The notes under the pieces: model-generated
The model's database searches: none
What the model was told of the DNA's origin: nothing
The model's input: the letters and a program-made list of their open reading frames with translations, nothing else
Assembly (NCBI GenBank): GCA_030737875.1
Contig: CM060924.1
Coordinates: 151,894,197 to 151,958,196, forward strand
Direction of reading: 5' to 3'
Length of the DNA: 64,000 nt
DNA from: Allium sativum
Taxonomy: Eukaryota; Streptophyta; Magnoliopsida; Asparagales; Amaryllidaceae
Made by a program: the position numbers and the translations under genes
Part shown: positions 22,100-35,695 of the stretch, one piece after another
Layout: each line of letters begins with the position of its first letter
Position numbering within the stretch: the stretch's first letter is position 1

Positions 22100-25000
22100 T
22101 GTAACACCCCATATATTTTATAACATTATAATACATAAATTAAATAGTAATTAATTCTAAATGAAAGAATTAAAGGAAATGGATTACACCATTGCATTCG
22201 TCTTGGAATTCTGCTTGAGAAAGAGTCCGAATTTGCGTGAATCAGACTCCGTATGAAGGAGTTATGACCTTCGGAAGTTTCAGAATTAAATTCAAAATTC
22301 AAGCAGCTCAGTTTCAGATTCAAAATTCGAAATTTGAACTCAAACTGGGTTGGACGGGAAAATTCCTGCCCAGTGACCAGATCGACCACAGGGTCGACTG
22401 GGCAGTCGACCTGGTCACCCCCAGGTCGACCATGAAGTCGACCTGGGTGTCAACCTGCCAGTCGACCTGCCTGGTTGACCTGGCTGGTAGGGTCTGGCCC
22501 TTACTCGAATTTCTATGTGTCATTCAGCTGATGTGTCATCTCTTGATTGGCTTTGTTGGACTTTGTATGGTCTATATCCCTCCTGTCTTCATCTGATGAC
22601 GCAAAACAATCTGAAAACTCTATATATACACCCTAAGTCTCAACTAAAATTCACATAAAAAAATAAGATTGGAGTCATCATGCTGCCGGGAAGGAATTGA
22701 GCGTAGCCGTCAAGAGAGACGAATCAAACTAAGAAGCAAATTAAATCTTAATCAAATTAATCAACGCAACGTTGCTACCTAAAGGAGAGCATCTCCAAAT
22801 CAGAATACAGAAATCAGTAAAACAAGATTTCATCACACGTTGTAAGTATAGTGATCTTTCAGAATATGAATAAAAACTGTGATGTGATTCGATGTAATTG
22901 AAAATAGAATTGTGTTATTGTATAATGATGTGAATTCTGTATATTGTAATGATTCTGTCATGATTTGTGTATTGATATTTGTGGCATAAATTGATTAATG
23001 AAAGTCTATTGGACATTTGTATATGAAAGTAATAGTACTTGTAGGTTTGTGGCAAAAACTAAAATTTGGTCCCTTTATGTTTATGTGATAGCATGGACTA
23101 TATACATCCTTTAAGTCTGAATTAAGACTTATGTAAACATGTTCTAGATTTCCTCCATGATCCAAAAACCTATGTATACATCTTATGTTCATTATGATTG
23201 GATCTATGATTAAGCATCTTTTGGGTTACATTAACTATGCAAGTTTCATGTTATCATAGACCTCTTAATTTGAAGTTAATTTACACCTTTGGATTATGTC
23301 AAAAAGTGGACATTTTATGAACATGTAACATGCTAGTTTGGTGTTTGACATTATGCCTAGTTATATATGTTTAAACTCACATCTAGGCAAATCAAAATTT
23401 ATGCCATTTCATGTGACACCTATTTAGTTATATGCCTAATTGAATGCAAGTTCACATGACCCAATGTTCATGTTAGTTGAATCGCTAAATTGCAAGTTCA
23501 TGCGCTACACACCTTTATGTATTGGAAAATATTGCATGTTCTTGATTTCCCCTTTTCTTACGTTTATAAAGTTGGGCTAAATTGTGTCGAGCCCAACATT
23601 TGTTATAATATTGCAAACGTACAAATGGGGGTAATAGCGTTGGGTGTAAAACATGATAAAATATATGTGTTGGCATTTTTGGCACATGCCAACGACTGTG
23701 ACATTTAAGCGGTATGAATTGTTATACCCAAAAATGAAGGACATGGCATTTACATATAAAATTGAGTAATAAAATATGTAAATTTAGAAAATACGATATG
23801 CTTAACCCGAGGTTGGATTGAGTTGTGACATAAACCTGCCCGGACCCGCCCGGCTGTCCAGTAGTCACAACAATATCTATCCAATGTGGGTGGTTAAGCA
23901 TTTCGCCCAATAAGGACCCGAGGTTAGACTGAGCTACGGTGTAAACCTGCCCGGAACCAACCGGCATATCCAGTAACCGCAGCGATATCTGTCTAACGTG
24001 AGTGGTTGGTGCTTTAAGAGGCTAAGGACAGATGGTAGGGTTAAGTCAACTGAAAACACTTAACCAAATTCAACATGTTAACAAGAATTGATGGGTGAGG
24101 TTAGGTAAATACAGACACTTAACCACTTAACATGTTTGACTAGAAAACCCTAGTAGCGAGGGACCCGTTTCAGCAGTAACCCAAATTAGGTATCATGGTA
24201 CCCTGAAACTAGGCAGGGTGGGGCACGATTACTGGGCTGATTGTAAGCGGTCAAACAACGACAACGATGGTGCACAGTGTGGGTACTAACGGGGTGCGGG
24301 CGTGCACATACTCCAGAGCAGACAAACAGGGCACTGGGGGCACCAGTAGTATAACCTATGCCTTCTAGAAATTGTGTCGGGGCCGCCACCATAGGTCTGG
24401 ATACACCCCATGGTGGGACCAGCATAGGTATCTACACTTCTCGGAGGAGCCGTATGACACATGTGCGAGTAGGAGCCGATCTTTAGTAACACCAAAAAGG
24501 ATCACTTCACCCTCATCATGGGGTGCCAGTTAGAATAAGTTCTAGTAGATGCAGAGATACTGTCTGGGTTTGATAGTTTATTCGATTTTCAACTACACTT
24601 CCTTAGCTTATGATACTTTCTTGTTTTCAGTTTATATCTTTCATGCCCTTTTCTTATTCACATACTGAAAAGTCACTAGATTTACTCAGGCTTTATGTCT
24701 AACTCTATTTTTCTTTTCGTCTTCTTTTCTTTCGTCCCCCCCCCCCCAGGTCCACAGGGAGGAAACAACCCAGCTTAGTCGGACTCTTTGCAAGCTTCAA
24801 GACAACAGATGTATGGTTAGGATTTCTTTTGCTAGGATCATGGCTTTGGATATCACTATGGGGATTTTTGCTGCTTTATTTATGTTTTATGCTTCTTTAA
24901 AAATCAAGACAGTAATGAGGATGCAATTTTTTTCTTTCTTGGAAGTATTATGAGACAATTATGGAAATGTTTTGTATGAACACGTATCTATGAATAAAAG

Positions 25001-25132
25001 TCTTTTTTTCCGCTATTTAAAATATATGTGTTTATATCTGTCTAGTGTTTATCTGTGACTTATACTTAAAAACCTCCACCAAAATTAGGGCATTCCCTTT
25101 GTGAGTGACCCTAACGGAGGTGGGGTTTTTCA
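22100..25132 (+). repeat. 3' LTR of element B
   Basis: 3,033 bp, same layout as the 5' LTR. The terminus reads GGTTTTTCA where the 5' LTR has GGTGTTTCA. The poly-C block is shorter than in the 5' LTR. Confidence 0.93.
22393..22628 (+). promoter_or_regulatory. Core promoter of the B 3' LTR: GTCGAC array and TATA box
   Basis: Five exact GTCGAC sites between 22393 and 22466, with decayed ones (ATCGAC, GTCAAC, GTTGAC) between and around them, then CTATATATAC at 22619-22628. One interval is longer than in the 5' LTR (a GGTCACCCCC insertion), showing that copy number and spacing change between sister LTRs. Confidence 0.65.
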
Positions 25133-25137
25133 ATGTG
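25133..25137. repeat. Target-site duplication of element B, right copy (ATGTG)
   Basis: Matches 13995-13999. Confidence 0.9.
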
Positions 25138-26763
25138 TCTTATCATTTGCTTCATGGTCTAATTCTTCGGTATTTGTGATGGAGTGACACATGGTGATAG
25201 TTCAAACCTTTGGTTTCTCCTTTTCAATATAAGTAGATAATTTTCCATTGATATTCTCCCGCATTCATAAATGAAGGGTCACCTATTCCTTCTTTTATAA
25301 AAAGGACATGACTGACGCTCCTCCACATTACACTGGTCATTCTGAATGTTTCGGGACAGTGGGAAGTACCTGATTTTAGGTGGAAATGATATTTCTGCAA
25401 AAATGTGAAGAAAATAAAGTTCAACTGATTATGAGCCAGTCCAAATAATTCATATAAAATCAATCATTACTACGTCACTAACCTAGTAACCATTTTCCCA
25501 TTCAAATTATAGATAATTATTTATGTAACGGCATTAATTTACTATCAGAAACTAAAAATGGAGGAAGGGCGATAGAGTAATCTGTTTGATCAAATAAAAA
25601 GTGCCTTAGAAGAACTAACATCATTACCCAATAAATTTAATGATCTTAATGAATGACAGCAAGTGCATAGAGAAGGTTTTGTAAGAAATATGAGTTAGCT
25701 TTCAGTAGAAGGATATTCACAAAATTAAAACTATAATACATGTCACGGTTGAATTAAACAAATTATATAGGTTACAAGTTATATAGATGTCAAATTTAAA
25801 TATTTTTTCATTTCATGAATTTTCTATAATTCTTTTCTTTTTAAACTGTAAAATGTACTACAGTGCAAAACGTACTTAAGTAATTACATTTTTTATTTAT
25901 CAGGTCGACAAATATAGATACAAACTCATAAGCCACCATCATACAATCTGATAAACATACCGACAATAGTATTGTATGAGAAACTAAGAGATTTTATGGG
26001 GGAAAAATGGATAAATCTAACAAAGTAACACTGTCAAAAATAAAATATCTGCATTGACATATCTACAAAAAACAACAGAATAGAAGAGTAAACTTTCTCA
26101 AACATTGAAAAAGGCAAGGACTTGCAGAGGCAACATTTGTAATCCCTAATTCTTTCAGTCTTAGAGGAGGAACACCACCGAATCGCATCTATTTCCAAGA
26201 TGCCGCACAGACTGAAATTGGGAAGAAAAATGGAAAGTCAAAAGTGCAGGGAATTGTTGGCTATACAGCAAAGATCATTGTTTTTGGCCGGAAATGTATT
26301 GGTAATCAGAAAACAATATTTTCTCCAGCATAACTGATACAATAGTATCGTCTTTCGATTACAGTAAAATTAAAGATGTCATTCTACTCATAATAGATGT
26401 CCACATTTCTATGTGTAAAATTTAATTTTCTCAAGTACAGTTGAAAGTAAAAATAGATCATTTACAGTCTAAAATATGAGTGTAATAAATGTCACATTTA
26501 TCACCAAGCCGAAATGGATGTAATAGCAGTCCGGTAATGCTTAGTATTACAGTCGTAGTGATGCAAGGATTATAACGCATAAGATGCGAATTAGGGGTGA
26601 TGAAACCACAAAGTTGAATAAAAAAATTAGTACTTCGGCAACTTTAGAAAAGGTAATCAACCTTTTTTCTTTCTACATTTTTGCAGATAGAGATATTTGA
26701 TTTCGTACGAATAAATAAAATAAATTTCACATTGATAGACCAACAAAATGAAGAATTTAAAAT
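25138..26763. other. Low-copy AT-rich sequence between elements B and C
   Basis: Continuation of the sequence interrupted by element B. On the minus strand a good splice-acceptor-like pyrimidine tract ending in TTTTTGCAG lies at about 25400, followed by an open stretch, but its translation is not recognisable. No gene is annotated. Confidence 0.5.
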
Positions 26764-26768
26764 ATCCA
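26764..26768. repeat. Target-site duplication of element C, left copy (ATCCA)
   Basis: ATCCA precedes the TGTAACACC terminus at 26769 and recurs at 52245-52249. Confidence 0.9.
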
Positions 26769-29700
26769 TGTAACACCCCACGTCCATTAATGTCGCTCAC
26801 AAAGGGAATGCATTAACTTCTATGGAGAATTTTAAGTGAATATAGAACAGAAAATCACAACAAGACAGATATAAAGCAATACTTGAAAATTTAAAACTTT
26901 ATTCATTGCAGCAGAAGGTAAACATGTTTGGTTACATCATCAAAAACCATAAGCCAGAGTCAAGTACAAAATATCCATCTTGATAAAAAAAATACATAAT
27001 CCCACTACTACAAATAGCCATAAAGAAAAAATGATAAGCTGAACTTAACTTAAGCGGTCCAAGCTTTTCCAAAATAGAGAGATAAAGCAATCCGATCAAA
27101 CTCCACTAGTTCTAGGTCCACCCTGAGGACCTGTGGGGGAAAAAGAGATGGAAACAGAGGGGGTCAGACATAAAGTCTGGCGAGTGCGATAACTTTAACA
27201 ATACAATTATCAAAATAACTAGGCTAAGGCATAAGCTGGAAAATAAGGAAATAACTATGAACTATTGGGTATGGCAGCACAGACAAAGGAAATGATATGA
27301 ACAAAGATAACGTTAAGGGCGCACCTGATTACTAAAGAATAATTACTATACCGCACCACACCAGTCACCCTAAAGGTTGATCCCACTCACTGAACTTAGA
27401 AATCATATTAATAGTTTCGTGTACCCCTAGCTGACAACATAGGTGCCACCTGCTCCTATCTCCACTAGGTGTACCCACTACCCTCATGTGATCGGCTCCC
27501 TAACTCGTAGATACCCGTGCTGGCCCCACAGTGTGGTGTATCATTCCCCAAAGTGGCAACCCGATACAACTTAAGGATGCACGGCTTATACCTACATGAT
27601 GCAACAACGTCTTACCTACCATCCCGGGCCCACACACGCATATGAACCCGCTGGACTTGCGTTGCCATCGCTAACCCGTTTTGGCCTCTTATAGTCAAGC
27701 CCAGTATGCGTGTCCCGTCCTCGACTTGGGTCGAGCCCACAAAGATACGTATGGGTTACTGGTTGAAATGGGCCCCCATTACTTGACACAAGCTATCCAC
27801 CTAAGCTTGGTCCCCTCTAGTACATCCCACTTAACCCTCTTCTTAGCCATGTTCACTTACATGTTTATCTTGGTTAAGTGTTACTAATCGTATTTCCACA
27901 TGCCACCCAAGGCACCCACTTAACCCCCATTTCCCACCTTACATGTTTACTTTGATTAAGTGTTTCTTAGTTTATTACTACCGCAACCCTGTAGGACCTC
28001 TCACGTTAGGCCGTCCTTTTGTGGCTGCTGGATTTGCCGGGCCGGTCCGGGCAGTCTTACACCACAAATGGGCCTAACCTCGTGTCCATACAGTTGTCAC
28101 GCATTTAATTTGGGCCTAGGACATCTCACATTGGGCTACCAATTGTGGCTACTGGATTTGTAGGGCGGGTCCGGGCAGTTTTACACCACAAATGAGTCCA
28201 ACCTCGTGTCCTAAACATTGATTATCATTTATAATCTTTTACCCCAATTTTAATTAATTTCCCTATTCAAATTATCAATCAACTCCAAATTTAACGATGT
28301 CCATAATTGACTCAATTATGTCCATCTATTTATGGTATGCAAAATTATACCAATTTCATCACCAATTTATTATATGCCATTAAAGACATGCCAAATTCCC
28401 AATATTAAATCTTTTAAAATTATCCCCTTACCCCACGTTGTACGTTCGTTCGCTTTACGTAAAATATACGTTAGACTCGAATAGTCTAACTCATAGAATA
28501 AAGAGAAAATATCACAACATACATACAACTAAAAATAGATCTAATCATAAGGTTGAAACTTGCATATGTGAATGATGTTCTACATCTAGAACTTGCATAA
28601 GCCAAAGTTACAACTTGCATAAATCATGTATGTCATAGATCTACATCTAAAGGGGTAAACTTGCATAGGCAATAATCACAAACTTACATAACATGATTCA
28701 TAACCCAAATTCATATATTTATATAAGTTTGCATATGTGATTTATGCAACATAACAATGGTGTAAACTTGCATCTAAACATATATACTAGCATGTAAAAC
28801 TCACACATGTCATAGCCAAACTTTTAGATCTAAATAGATGTCATGAAGTATGTAAAGTTTTACTAATCAATATCTAAACTTGTATGCATACATATGATTT
28901 ATCGTATGAATCAACATAACCCAATTAGTATATAAACAACATGATGATTTGATTAAACATAGGCTAATCATAGAATTACAACATAGATGATAGCATCATA
29001 ACTTTACAACATATATGATAGCATCGCAACATAGCATAGAATTTTCAACATGTATGATAACATCACAATTTTACAACATACCGTCAATAATTCACATCAT
29101 ATCCAAATAATCCGTATCATAACTTAATCCAATTAAGTTTCTTATTATCTTATTAAAATTATCGAACTCACAAAAGTAATAGAGAGTCTTGCGATATGAA
29201 TTCTGAGTTCTGAAGTTGTATTATCTTTCCTTTGAAGAAGATTCGTTGTTAGAGTTGAAGAGAATTGAATTTGATTAGCGATCTTCCTTTCTAATTGGCG
29301 GCAGCTATTCTGAGTTTCTAGGTGACGGCATGACGACCATGATTCTAATTTTTATTAGATTTTAGAGTGAGAGTCTACCCATGTATATATAGAATTTAGG
29401 ATTAGTTTAGGCCGTCCGATCAACCCAGAATTAACCCCATCCATTTAGAGCAGATCAGAACCATAGTGAGTCATCAAACAGTCAAAAACAGGTCACCAAA
29501 CAAATCTACTCGGGGGAGGCAGGTCGACTCTATGGTCGACACTATAGTCGACCTGGCTAGGGCAGGTCGACCCTACGGTCGACCTGGCCCCTAGCGGGAA
29601 TTTTCCCGCCTAGCCTGTTTTGACTCTGAAATTTGAATTTCCGATTTTATGAAATCTGTTTTGAATTTTTTGAAACTTCCGATGGCCATAACTTCTTCAT

Positions 29701-29853
29701 ACGAAGTCCAATTCACGCAAACTCGGACTCTATCTCAACCAGAATTATGAGACGAACATAATGGCACAACCCGTTTCCCTTAATTCTCACATCTGAGATT
29801 AGTTATTCTTTAATTTGTGAATATTAATATTTACAGAAATACGGGGTGTTACA
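26769..29853 (-). repeat. 3' LTR of element C
   Basis: 3,085 bp. The segment from about 26,805 to 27,900 is absent from both LTRs of element A but present in both LTRs of C. TATA box and GTCGAC array at 29383-29583. Confidence 0.93.
29383..29583 (-). promoter_or_regulatory. Core promoter of the C 3' LTR: TATA box with GTCGAC array
   Basis: CTATATATAC on the minus strand at about 29383-29392; five exact GTCGAC palindromes at 29523-29583, the nearest about 132 bp upstream. The spacers differ from those in A and B. Confidence 0.68.
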
Positions 29854-29865
29854 TTCTCCCCTCCT
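29854..29865 (-). other. Polypurine tract of element C
   Basis: AGGAGGGGAGAA on the minus strand, abutting the 3' LTR; identical to that of A. Confidence 0.9.
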
Positions 29866-30432
29866 TAAAGGATTTCGACCCCGAAATCTTCAAGTCAAGA
29901 AGAATGTATATCCTACCATCCAATCATCCATCTACTCATCCATCAAACACAGGCATCCATTGTCCTTACAGACATCTAATGATTTCGTGTTTATATGCAC
30001 AGTGTGTGTACATGTCCGTATCTAATGCAAAATCAGGCGGTCTACCAATTCAGTTGACCTCCTTAATGAGAATCATGGTAGTGCCATGCGTCCATTATGT
30101 ATGCAAAAGATCCTTAATACTACATATTATTTCTATATGAGTGCACGACCATTCATCTGAATGCAGCATTCATATGATAATACAATCATCATACATCCAT
30201 TTTACTAAATACACCCATTAGTATGCAATATGCAATATGAAGTGACTGAGCCGATCTAGTGCGAAAAGTGTGTGTATATGCATCCACGAGCAACCACTTA
30301 GCAAACACTTGCATCCATTATGCATCCATCATACATGACATGTCTCAAACACATGTTTCAACCATAGGATTACCCTATCTAAAGGTCAAAGATACTAGCG
30401 AGAGGACATACTAAAGATAAGATAAGCACAAG

Positions 30433-33400
30433 CTAAGCGATAAAGGAGAAATTAAAAGACATACCCTCGAAAAGGAAAGGGTACAACGAACGCATATTCT
30501 CTTCCGTCTCCCAAGTAGTGTTGCTCTGATCATCTCCCCATTGCACTTTGACTAGTCCAACCTCTCGATTTCTCAACTTCTTAATCTCCGACGCAAGAAT
30601 GCACATAGGAGCTCGTCGAATCGATGCATCACGTTCTACCTCCACCTCTCTAAGCAAGCTCGGCTCTGCCACTTCCGCGGTCTCATGCAAGAACTTCCTC
30701 AAATGGGATACATGGAATACGTCGTGTACACCACTAAGTCTCTCGAGCAACTCCACTCTATACGCCATCTGTCCAATCCTCTCCTTAATAGGAAACGGCC
30801 CTATGAACCTTGGTGCTAACTTCCCAACAGACCCAAAGCGAACAACATTCCGTAATGGAGACACCTTGATAAAGACCATGTCCCCAATATCAAACTCAAG
30901 ATCTGTCCTCCTCTTGTCTGCATAAGATTTCTGCCTATCTTGCGCTGCTTTCATCCTCCTTCGAATCAAATCGATCTTCTCCGAAGTCTCTCTAGCCATA
31001 TCAGGCCCAAGAAAGATCTTATCCATAGATTCCCACCAACATGTAGGTGAACGACAAGGCCTTCCATAAAGAGCTTCGAAAGGTGCCATGCCAATGCTAG
31101 ACTGAAAGCTGTTATTATATGCGAACTCCACCAAAGGAAGATGCTCCTCCCATGTACCTCCAAAGTCTAGGACACATAACCACAAAAGGTCCTCCAGAAT
31201 GCGATTCACCCTCTCAGTCTGGCCGTCCGTCTGAGGATGATATGTGGTGCTCAAACATAACTGAGTCCCTACCGCCTCTTGCAAGCTTTTCCAAAATTCG
31301 CTAGTGAAGATAGGATCGCGGTCGCTTAATATGCTAGAAGGAATACCATGTAGATGAACTACCTCTCGAATGTATACGGAAGCTAACCATGGAGCAGTCC
31401 TCTTCATCTTCACGGGAATGAAATGGGCGCTCTTAGTAAGTCTGTCTACCACGACCCAAATCCCCATATTACCCTTCCTTGATCTCGGTAACCCATCAAC
31501 AAAGTCCATCGAGACACTTTCCCACTTCCATTGTGGGACCTCCAATGGGTGAAGCAACCCACCGGGTTTCTTTTGCTCCGCTTTTACTTGTTGGCACACC
31601 AAGCATCTAGCGACATACTCGGCCACATACATCTTCATTCCGTCCCAAAAGAAAACTCGCTTCATGTCTTTGTACATCTTGTCCCCGCCGGGATGAATGG
31701 TCATCTTCGAACGATGTGCATCATCAAGAATAGTCTTCCTCAAGTCCTCGTCTCGTGGTACACAAAGTCTAATATCCCTACGTAACCAACCCTTATCATC
31801 TAGGGTATACCTACTGAGATGGATAGACGACTCCCCCCTTATGAGTTTCTCTACTAACTCAACCAACGGTGGGTCATCTCGCTGTGCCTCTCCAATCCAT
31901 CCCAAAAGCGTGGGTCTGACCTCTAAGGATGCTAGCAAACCGGGTACAAAGTCAATGGAAGGTCTAAAGTCAAACATAGAGATGAATTCTAACCTTTATC
32001 GCTCAACAAAAAATAGACTCAAGGACAACATTTTCCTACTTAAGGCGTCTGCCACCACGTTACCCTTGCCAGGGTTATATGCTATTTCGAAATCATAGGA
32101 CGCTAAGAATTCCATCCACCTTTGCTGCCTTAAGTTCAAGTCCTTCTGAGAGAATAAATATTTTAGCAATTTGTGGTCAGTGAGCAATTCAAATTTCTCG
32201 CCAAGAAGATAATGGCGCCAAGACTTAAGCACGAAAACAATAGCGGCCAACTCTAGGTCATGTGTAGGGTAATTTTTCTCATGCACTCTCAACTGCCTCC
32301 CTCCATAGGCTATTACCCTTCCCTCTTGCATTAAGACTGCGCCTAGTCCTGTCCCACAAGCATCGGCATAAACGGTAAATGGCTTACACCCATCTGGCAG
32401 CACTAAGACTGGGGCTGTGGTCAAAGCTCTCTTTAAACGTAGGAACGCATCATCACAATCTACGTCCCACATGAGAACTAGGTTCTTCTTCGTCAAGCGT
32501 GTTAATGGAGCTGATATCTTTGCGAAGTCTTTGATAAACTTCCTATAGTAGCCAGCCAACCCTAAGAAACTCCTCACCTCGGTAGCATTTTTAGGGACCA
32601 TCCATTCTTGGATGGCCACTACCTTCACGGGATCCACAGCTATCCCTTCTTTGGAAACCACGTGCTCTAAGAATCGCACTTCCTTCCTCCAAAAGTGACA
32701 TTTAGAAAATTTAGCTTTAAAGTTATGCTCTCAAAGGGTCTCCGACATTTCCCTAAGATGTAGGGCATGCTCTTCTTCGCTCTTAGAAAAGATCAAGATG
32801 TCATCTAAAAAGACCACCATGAATTTATTAAGGTACTCCCTAAATACCCTACTCATCAAGTCAACAAAGTATGCGGGGGCGTTCGTCAAACCGAAGGGCA
32901 TCACCAGCCACTCATAGAAACCGTCCGGAGTCCTAAAGGCAGTCTTGTCTATGCTATCCTCAGCCACTCTCAACTGGTGGAAACCCGTGGCCAAGTCCAA
33001 CTGCGAAAACACTGAGGCGCCAACTAACTGATCGAAGAGATCATCAATCCTCGGCAGTGGGTGCCTATTCTTCTTTGTAAGCTTATTAAGTTCTCTATAG
33101 TCCACACAAAGTCTAAGGGACCCATCTGCCTTCGTGGTAAATACAACTGGAGCACCCCACTCCGATATACTACGTCTTATGAATCCCTTCTCAAGCAATT
33201 CTTTCACCTGCTTACTGAGTTCTCTTATCTCTCTTGGAGCCATGTGGCGCACTGGCAAAGATACTGGTTTCGCATTGTCTACAAGATATATACAGAAGTC
33301 TATCTCCTGCTTCTGAGGTAAGCCCTTCACCTCCTCAAACACATCTGAGTATTCCCGGACCACTCTAACAGATTATAATAGATTAACAGACGCGTCAAGC

Positions 33401-33891
33401 GATTCTAGATAACTTAGCATAGAGGAATTCATGGGATTACAAGAGATTTCGAGAGTGTTACCAAGGCGAGTCATGAGCCTAACCACTCTCCTTTCACAAT
33501 CAAGAACGGCACTATTACTGGATAACCAGTCCATTCCTAAAATTAACCCATAGCCCGTGAAGCCCAAAACGTAAGCATCACATCTAAACTCAACGCTAAG
33601 TATAGAAATTTTCAAACCCAAACATATCATGGACAAATAAGCTGAGCCCCCAATTGGGTTTGAAACAACCAAGGGATCCTCTACTAAACTAATGTCTATG
33701 TGCAGTGATTCGACTAATGATGTAGAGATAAACAAATGTGATGCGCCAGAATCGAATAAAGTACGGATAGGACGATAAAACAGAAAAACTAAACTTTCAA
33801 CGGAAATTGTTCTACCTTGTTCTTGCAGCGGTGGGACCACGAGATCCTGAACTTGTCCCCTTGCCTGCCCTGGTGCCATAAGAGCCTGCAC
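30433..33891 (-). pseudogene. pol: Element C pol: single frame with three nonsense codons
   Basis: The protease (DSGA near 33757) and reverse transcriptase are in 33891-32731 (FLDD box near 32810), RNase H in 32679-31996. The last 514 codons (31977-30433) are fully open. They hold the integrase HHCC finger (H88, H95, C125, C128 of that open frame), catalytic D158, D219 and E255 (DX35E spacing), the GPF motif (RFIGPFPI) and a C-terminal chromodomain ending in YPFLFEGM and a short hydrophobic tail. Stops in pol are TAA at 33373-33375, TGA at 32731-32733 and TAA at 31996-31998, each one C-to-T step from the codon in the sister elements (CAA, CGA, CAA). There are no frameshifts: the distances between consecutive open blocks are all multiples of three. 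This is the best-preserved integrase in the window. Confidence 0.93.
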
Positions 33892-34815
33892 CTGTCCTCC
33901 CGAGGTAGACCTTGCCCTCTGCCCTTTCCTTAGGCAGTCCTTAACTAGATGTCCCGCTTCACCACAGTGGAAACAACCAGTCTTCTTTTTCTTTCTACAA
34001 TCTTTGCTTAGATGGCCTGGTGTCCCACAGTTAAAGCATCTTTTCTTTCCCTTGCCATTGTTGCCTTTCCCACCCTTGTTCTGCTATTGCTGTTGTGGTT
34101 TCTTCTGATCCCCTTTCTTCTCGGGTGCCTTATTAGCATTAGTGCCTTTCTCATCGTGCATGAGTGCCATGTCTACTAGCTTCTCAAAGGTGGCCCCCAT
34201 AGGGATGTGGGTCGTAGCCAACCCCTGCAACGGCTCATTCAAGCCTTTAACGAACCTCAGAGCCTTCTTCTCCTGCGTGTTCACCAAATCCAAACCAAAC
34301 CTTGCCAATTGGTTGAATTTGTTGACGTATTCTTTCACTGATAGATTTCCCCGCTTCAATGTCAAGAACCTTTCCATGTATAGATTCTCTTCTTCCCTGG
34401 AGAGAAACTTTGCCTCAAACCTATGTCTGAAATCCGCCCAAGAATCAACGGGATGCTCCCCATTAGTGACCTCCCACCAGAACGAGGCCGCTCCCTTTAT
34501 TAACCAAGCTGCTAATTGGACTTTCCTTCCGTCTTCTAATTTAAAGATTCCAAGCAATTATTCCACCTCCTTAAGCCAGTCTCTGGCTTCCACAATTGTT
34601 TCTGACTCTTGAAAAGTTTTTCCGCCCATAGCCTTAAAATCCTTGCATATCTTTACAAAAGTATCAGCGCGAGGAGGGGGAGGAGGAGGAGGAGCGGGTG
34701 CAACCGGGGGTGGAGGAACATTTGTTGGACCTACGACGGTGGCCCAAGCCTCCAAGTACCTCCTAAACCATCCTGGTATCATTACACCCTCCGGAAGGTT
34801 AAGATCTTCAGCCAT
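33892..34815 (-). pseudogene. gag: Element C gag, in frame with pol, two nonsense codons
   Basis: It starts MAEDLNLPEG at 34815 and has a proline-rich segment and the conserved gag region. The two zinc knuckles are both intact (CFNCGTPGHLSKDC and CFHCGEAGHLVKDC, about 34040-33935). A TAA at 34558-34560 replaces a glutamate-type codon and a TAG at 34084-34086 falls in a glutamine run. The frame then runs open through the knuckles into protease, indicating that gag and pol were originally one polyprotein frame. Confidence 0.92.
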
Positions 34816-35007
34816 GCTGAAACGAAAAAGGAAAGATTCAAAATGGAGTATTCGAAAGATAAAGGTATGGCTATTTGGGGATTATGTTTTTCATAAAAAT
34901 TTTCCTCTTAAAATTACTTATTAAGACATGTTTTTGAAAACACTTCTTCCAAAAATACTCTAGAAAAATAGTTTTTCTAGAAATTTTATCTGTTTCGGTA
35001 ACCTTAA

Positions 35008-35019
35008 GCTTTGATACCA
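35008..35019 (-). other. Primer-binding site of element C (TGGTATCAAAGC)
   Basis: Two bases inside the 5' LTR; one base different from the initiator-Met complement (G to A at position 9). Confidence 0.88.
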
Positions 35020-35021
35020 CG

Positions 35022-35695
35022 TGTAACACCCCACGTCCATTAATGTCACTCACAAAGGGAATGCATTAACTTCTATGGAGCATTATAAGTGAATATAGAA
35101 CAGAAAATCACAACAAGACAAATATAAAGCAATTCTTGAAAATTTAAAACTTTATTCATTGCAGCAGAAGGTAAACATGTTTGGTTACATCATCAAAAAC
35201 CATAAGCCAGAGTCAAGTACAAAATATCCATCTTGATAAAAACAAAATACATAATCCCACTACTAAAAATAGCCATAAAGAAAAAATGATAAGTTGGACT
35301 TTACTTCAGCGGTCCAAGCGTTTCCAAAAGAGAGAGAGATAAAGCAATCCGATCAAACTCCACTAGTGCTCGGTCCACCCTGAGGACCTGTGGGGGGAAA
35401 AGAGATGGAAACAGAGGGGGTCAGACATAAAGTCTGGCGAGTGCGATAACTTTAACAATACAATTATCAAAATAACTAGGCTAAGGCTTAAGCTGGAAAA
35501 TAAGGAAATGACTATGAACTATTGGGTATGGCAGCACAGACAAAGGAAATGAGAAGAACAAAGATAACGTTAAAGGCGCACCTGATTACTAAAGAATAAT
35601 TACTATACTGCACCACACCAGTCACCCTAAAGGTTGATCCCACTCACTGAACTTAGAAATCATATTAATAGTTTCGTGTACCCCTAGCTGACTAC
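35022..35695 (-). repeat. 5' LTR of element C, part next to the internal region
   Basis: 674 bp from the LTR end at the primer-binding site to the point where the giant-LTR element inserted. It continues at 49818 on the far side. It is closely similar to 26769-27440 of the 3' LTR. Confidence 0.93.
35691..35695. repeat. Target-site duplication of the giant-LTR element, left copy (ACTAC)
   Basis: ACTAC abuts the TGTGAAG terminus at 35696 and recurs at 49818-49822 after the terminal CA. The uninterrupted homologue in the 3' LTR of C reads CTGACAACATAGG near 27430, showing the empty site. Confidence 0.92.

Larger units (their letters stand above)
14000..25132 (+). mobile_element. Element B: full-length Ty3/gypsy chromovirus, Tekay/Del-like, decayed
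   Basis: 11,133 bp on the plus strand: 5' LTR 14000-17008, primer-binding site, gag, pol, polypurine tract, 3' LTR 22100-25132, flanked by ATGTG duplications. The internal region (5,091 bp) encodes the same proteins as A and C. The LTRs are only locally related to theirs: the ends, the GTCGAC array, the TATA region and a poly-C block are shared, but long stretches differ, so B is a separate subfamily. Multiple nonsense codons and at least two frameshifts make it inactive. It landed in the low-copy sequence that also contains the CRM pseudogene. Confidence 0.94.

Noticed and set aside
25224..25463. 79-codon minus-strand frame behind a splice-acceptor-like TTTTTGCAG
   Set aside because: The translation is not recognisable in any frame and does not resemble CRM sequence; it could be an exon remnant but cannot be supported.
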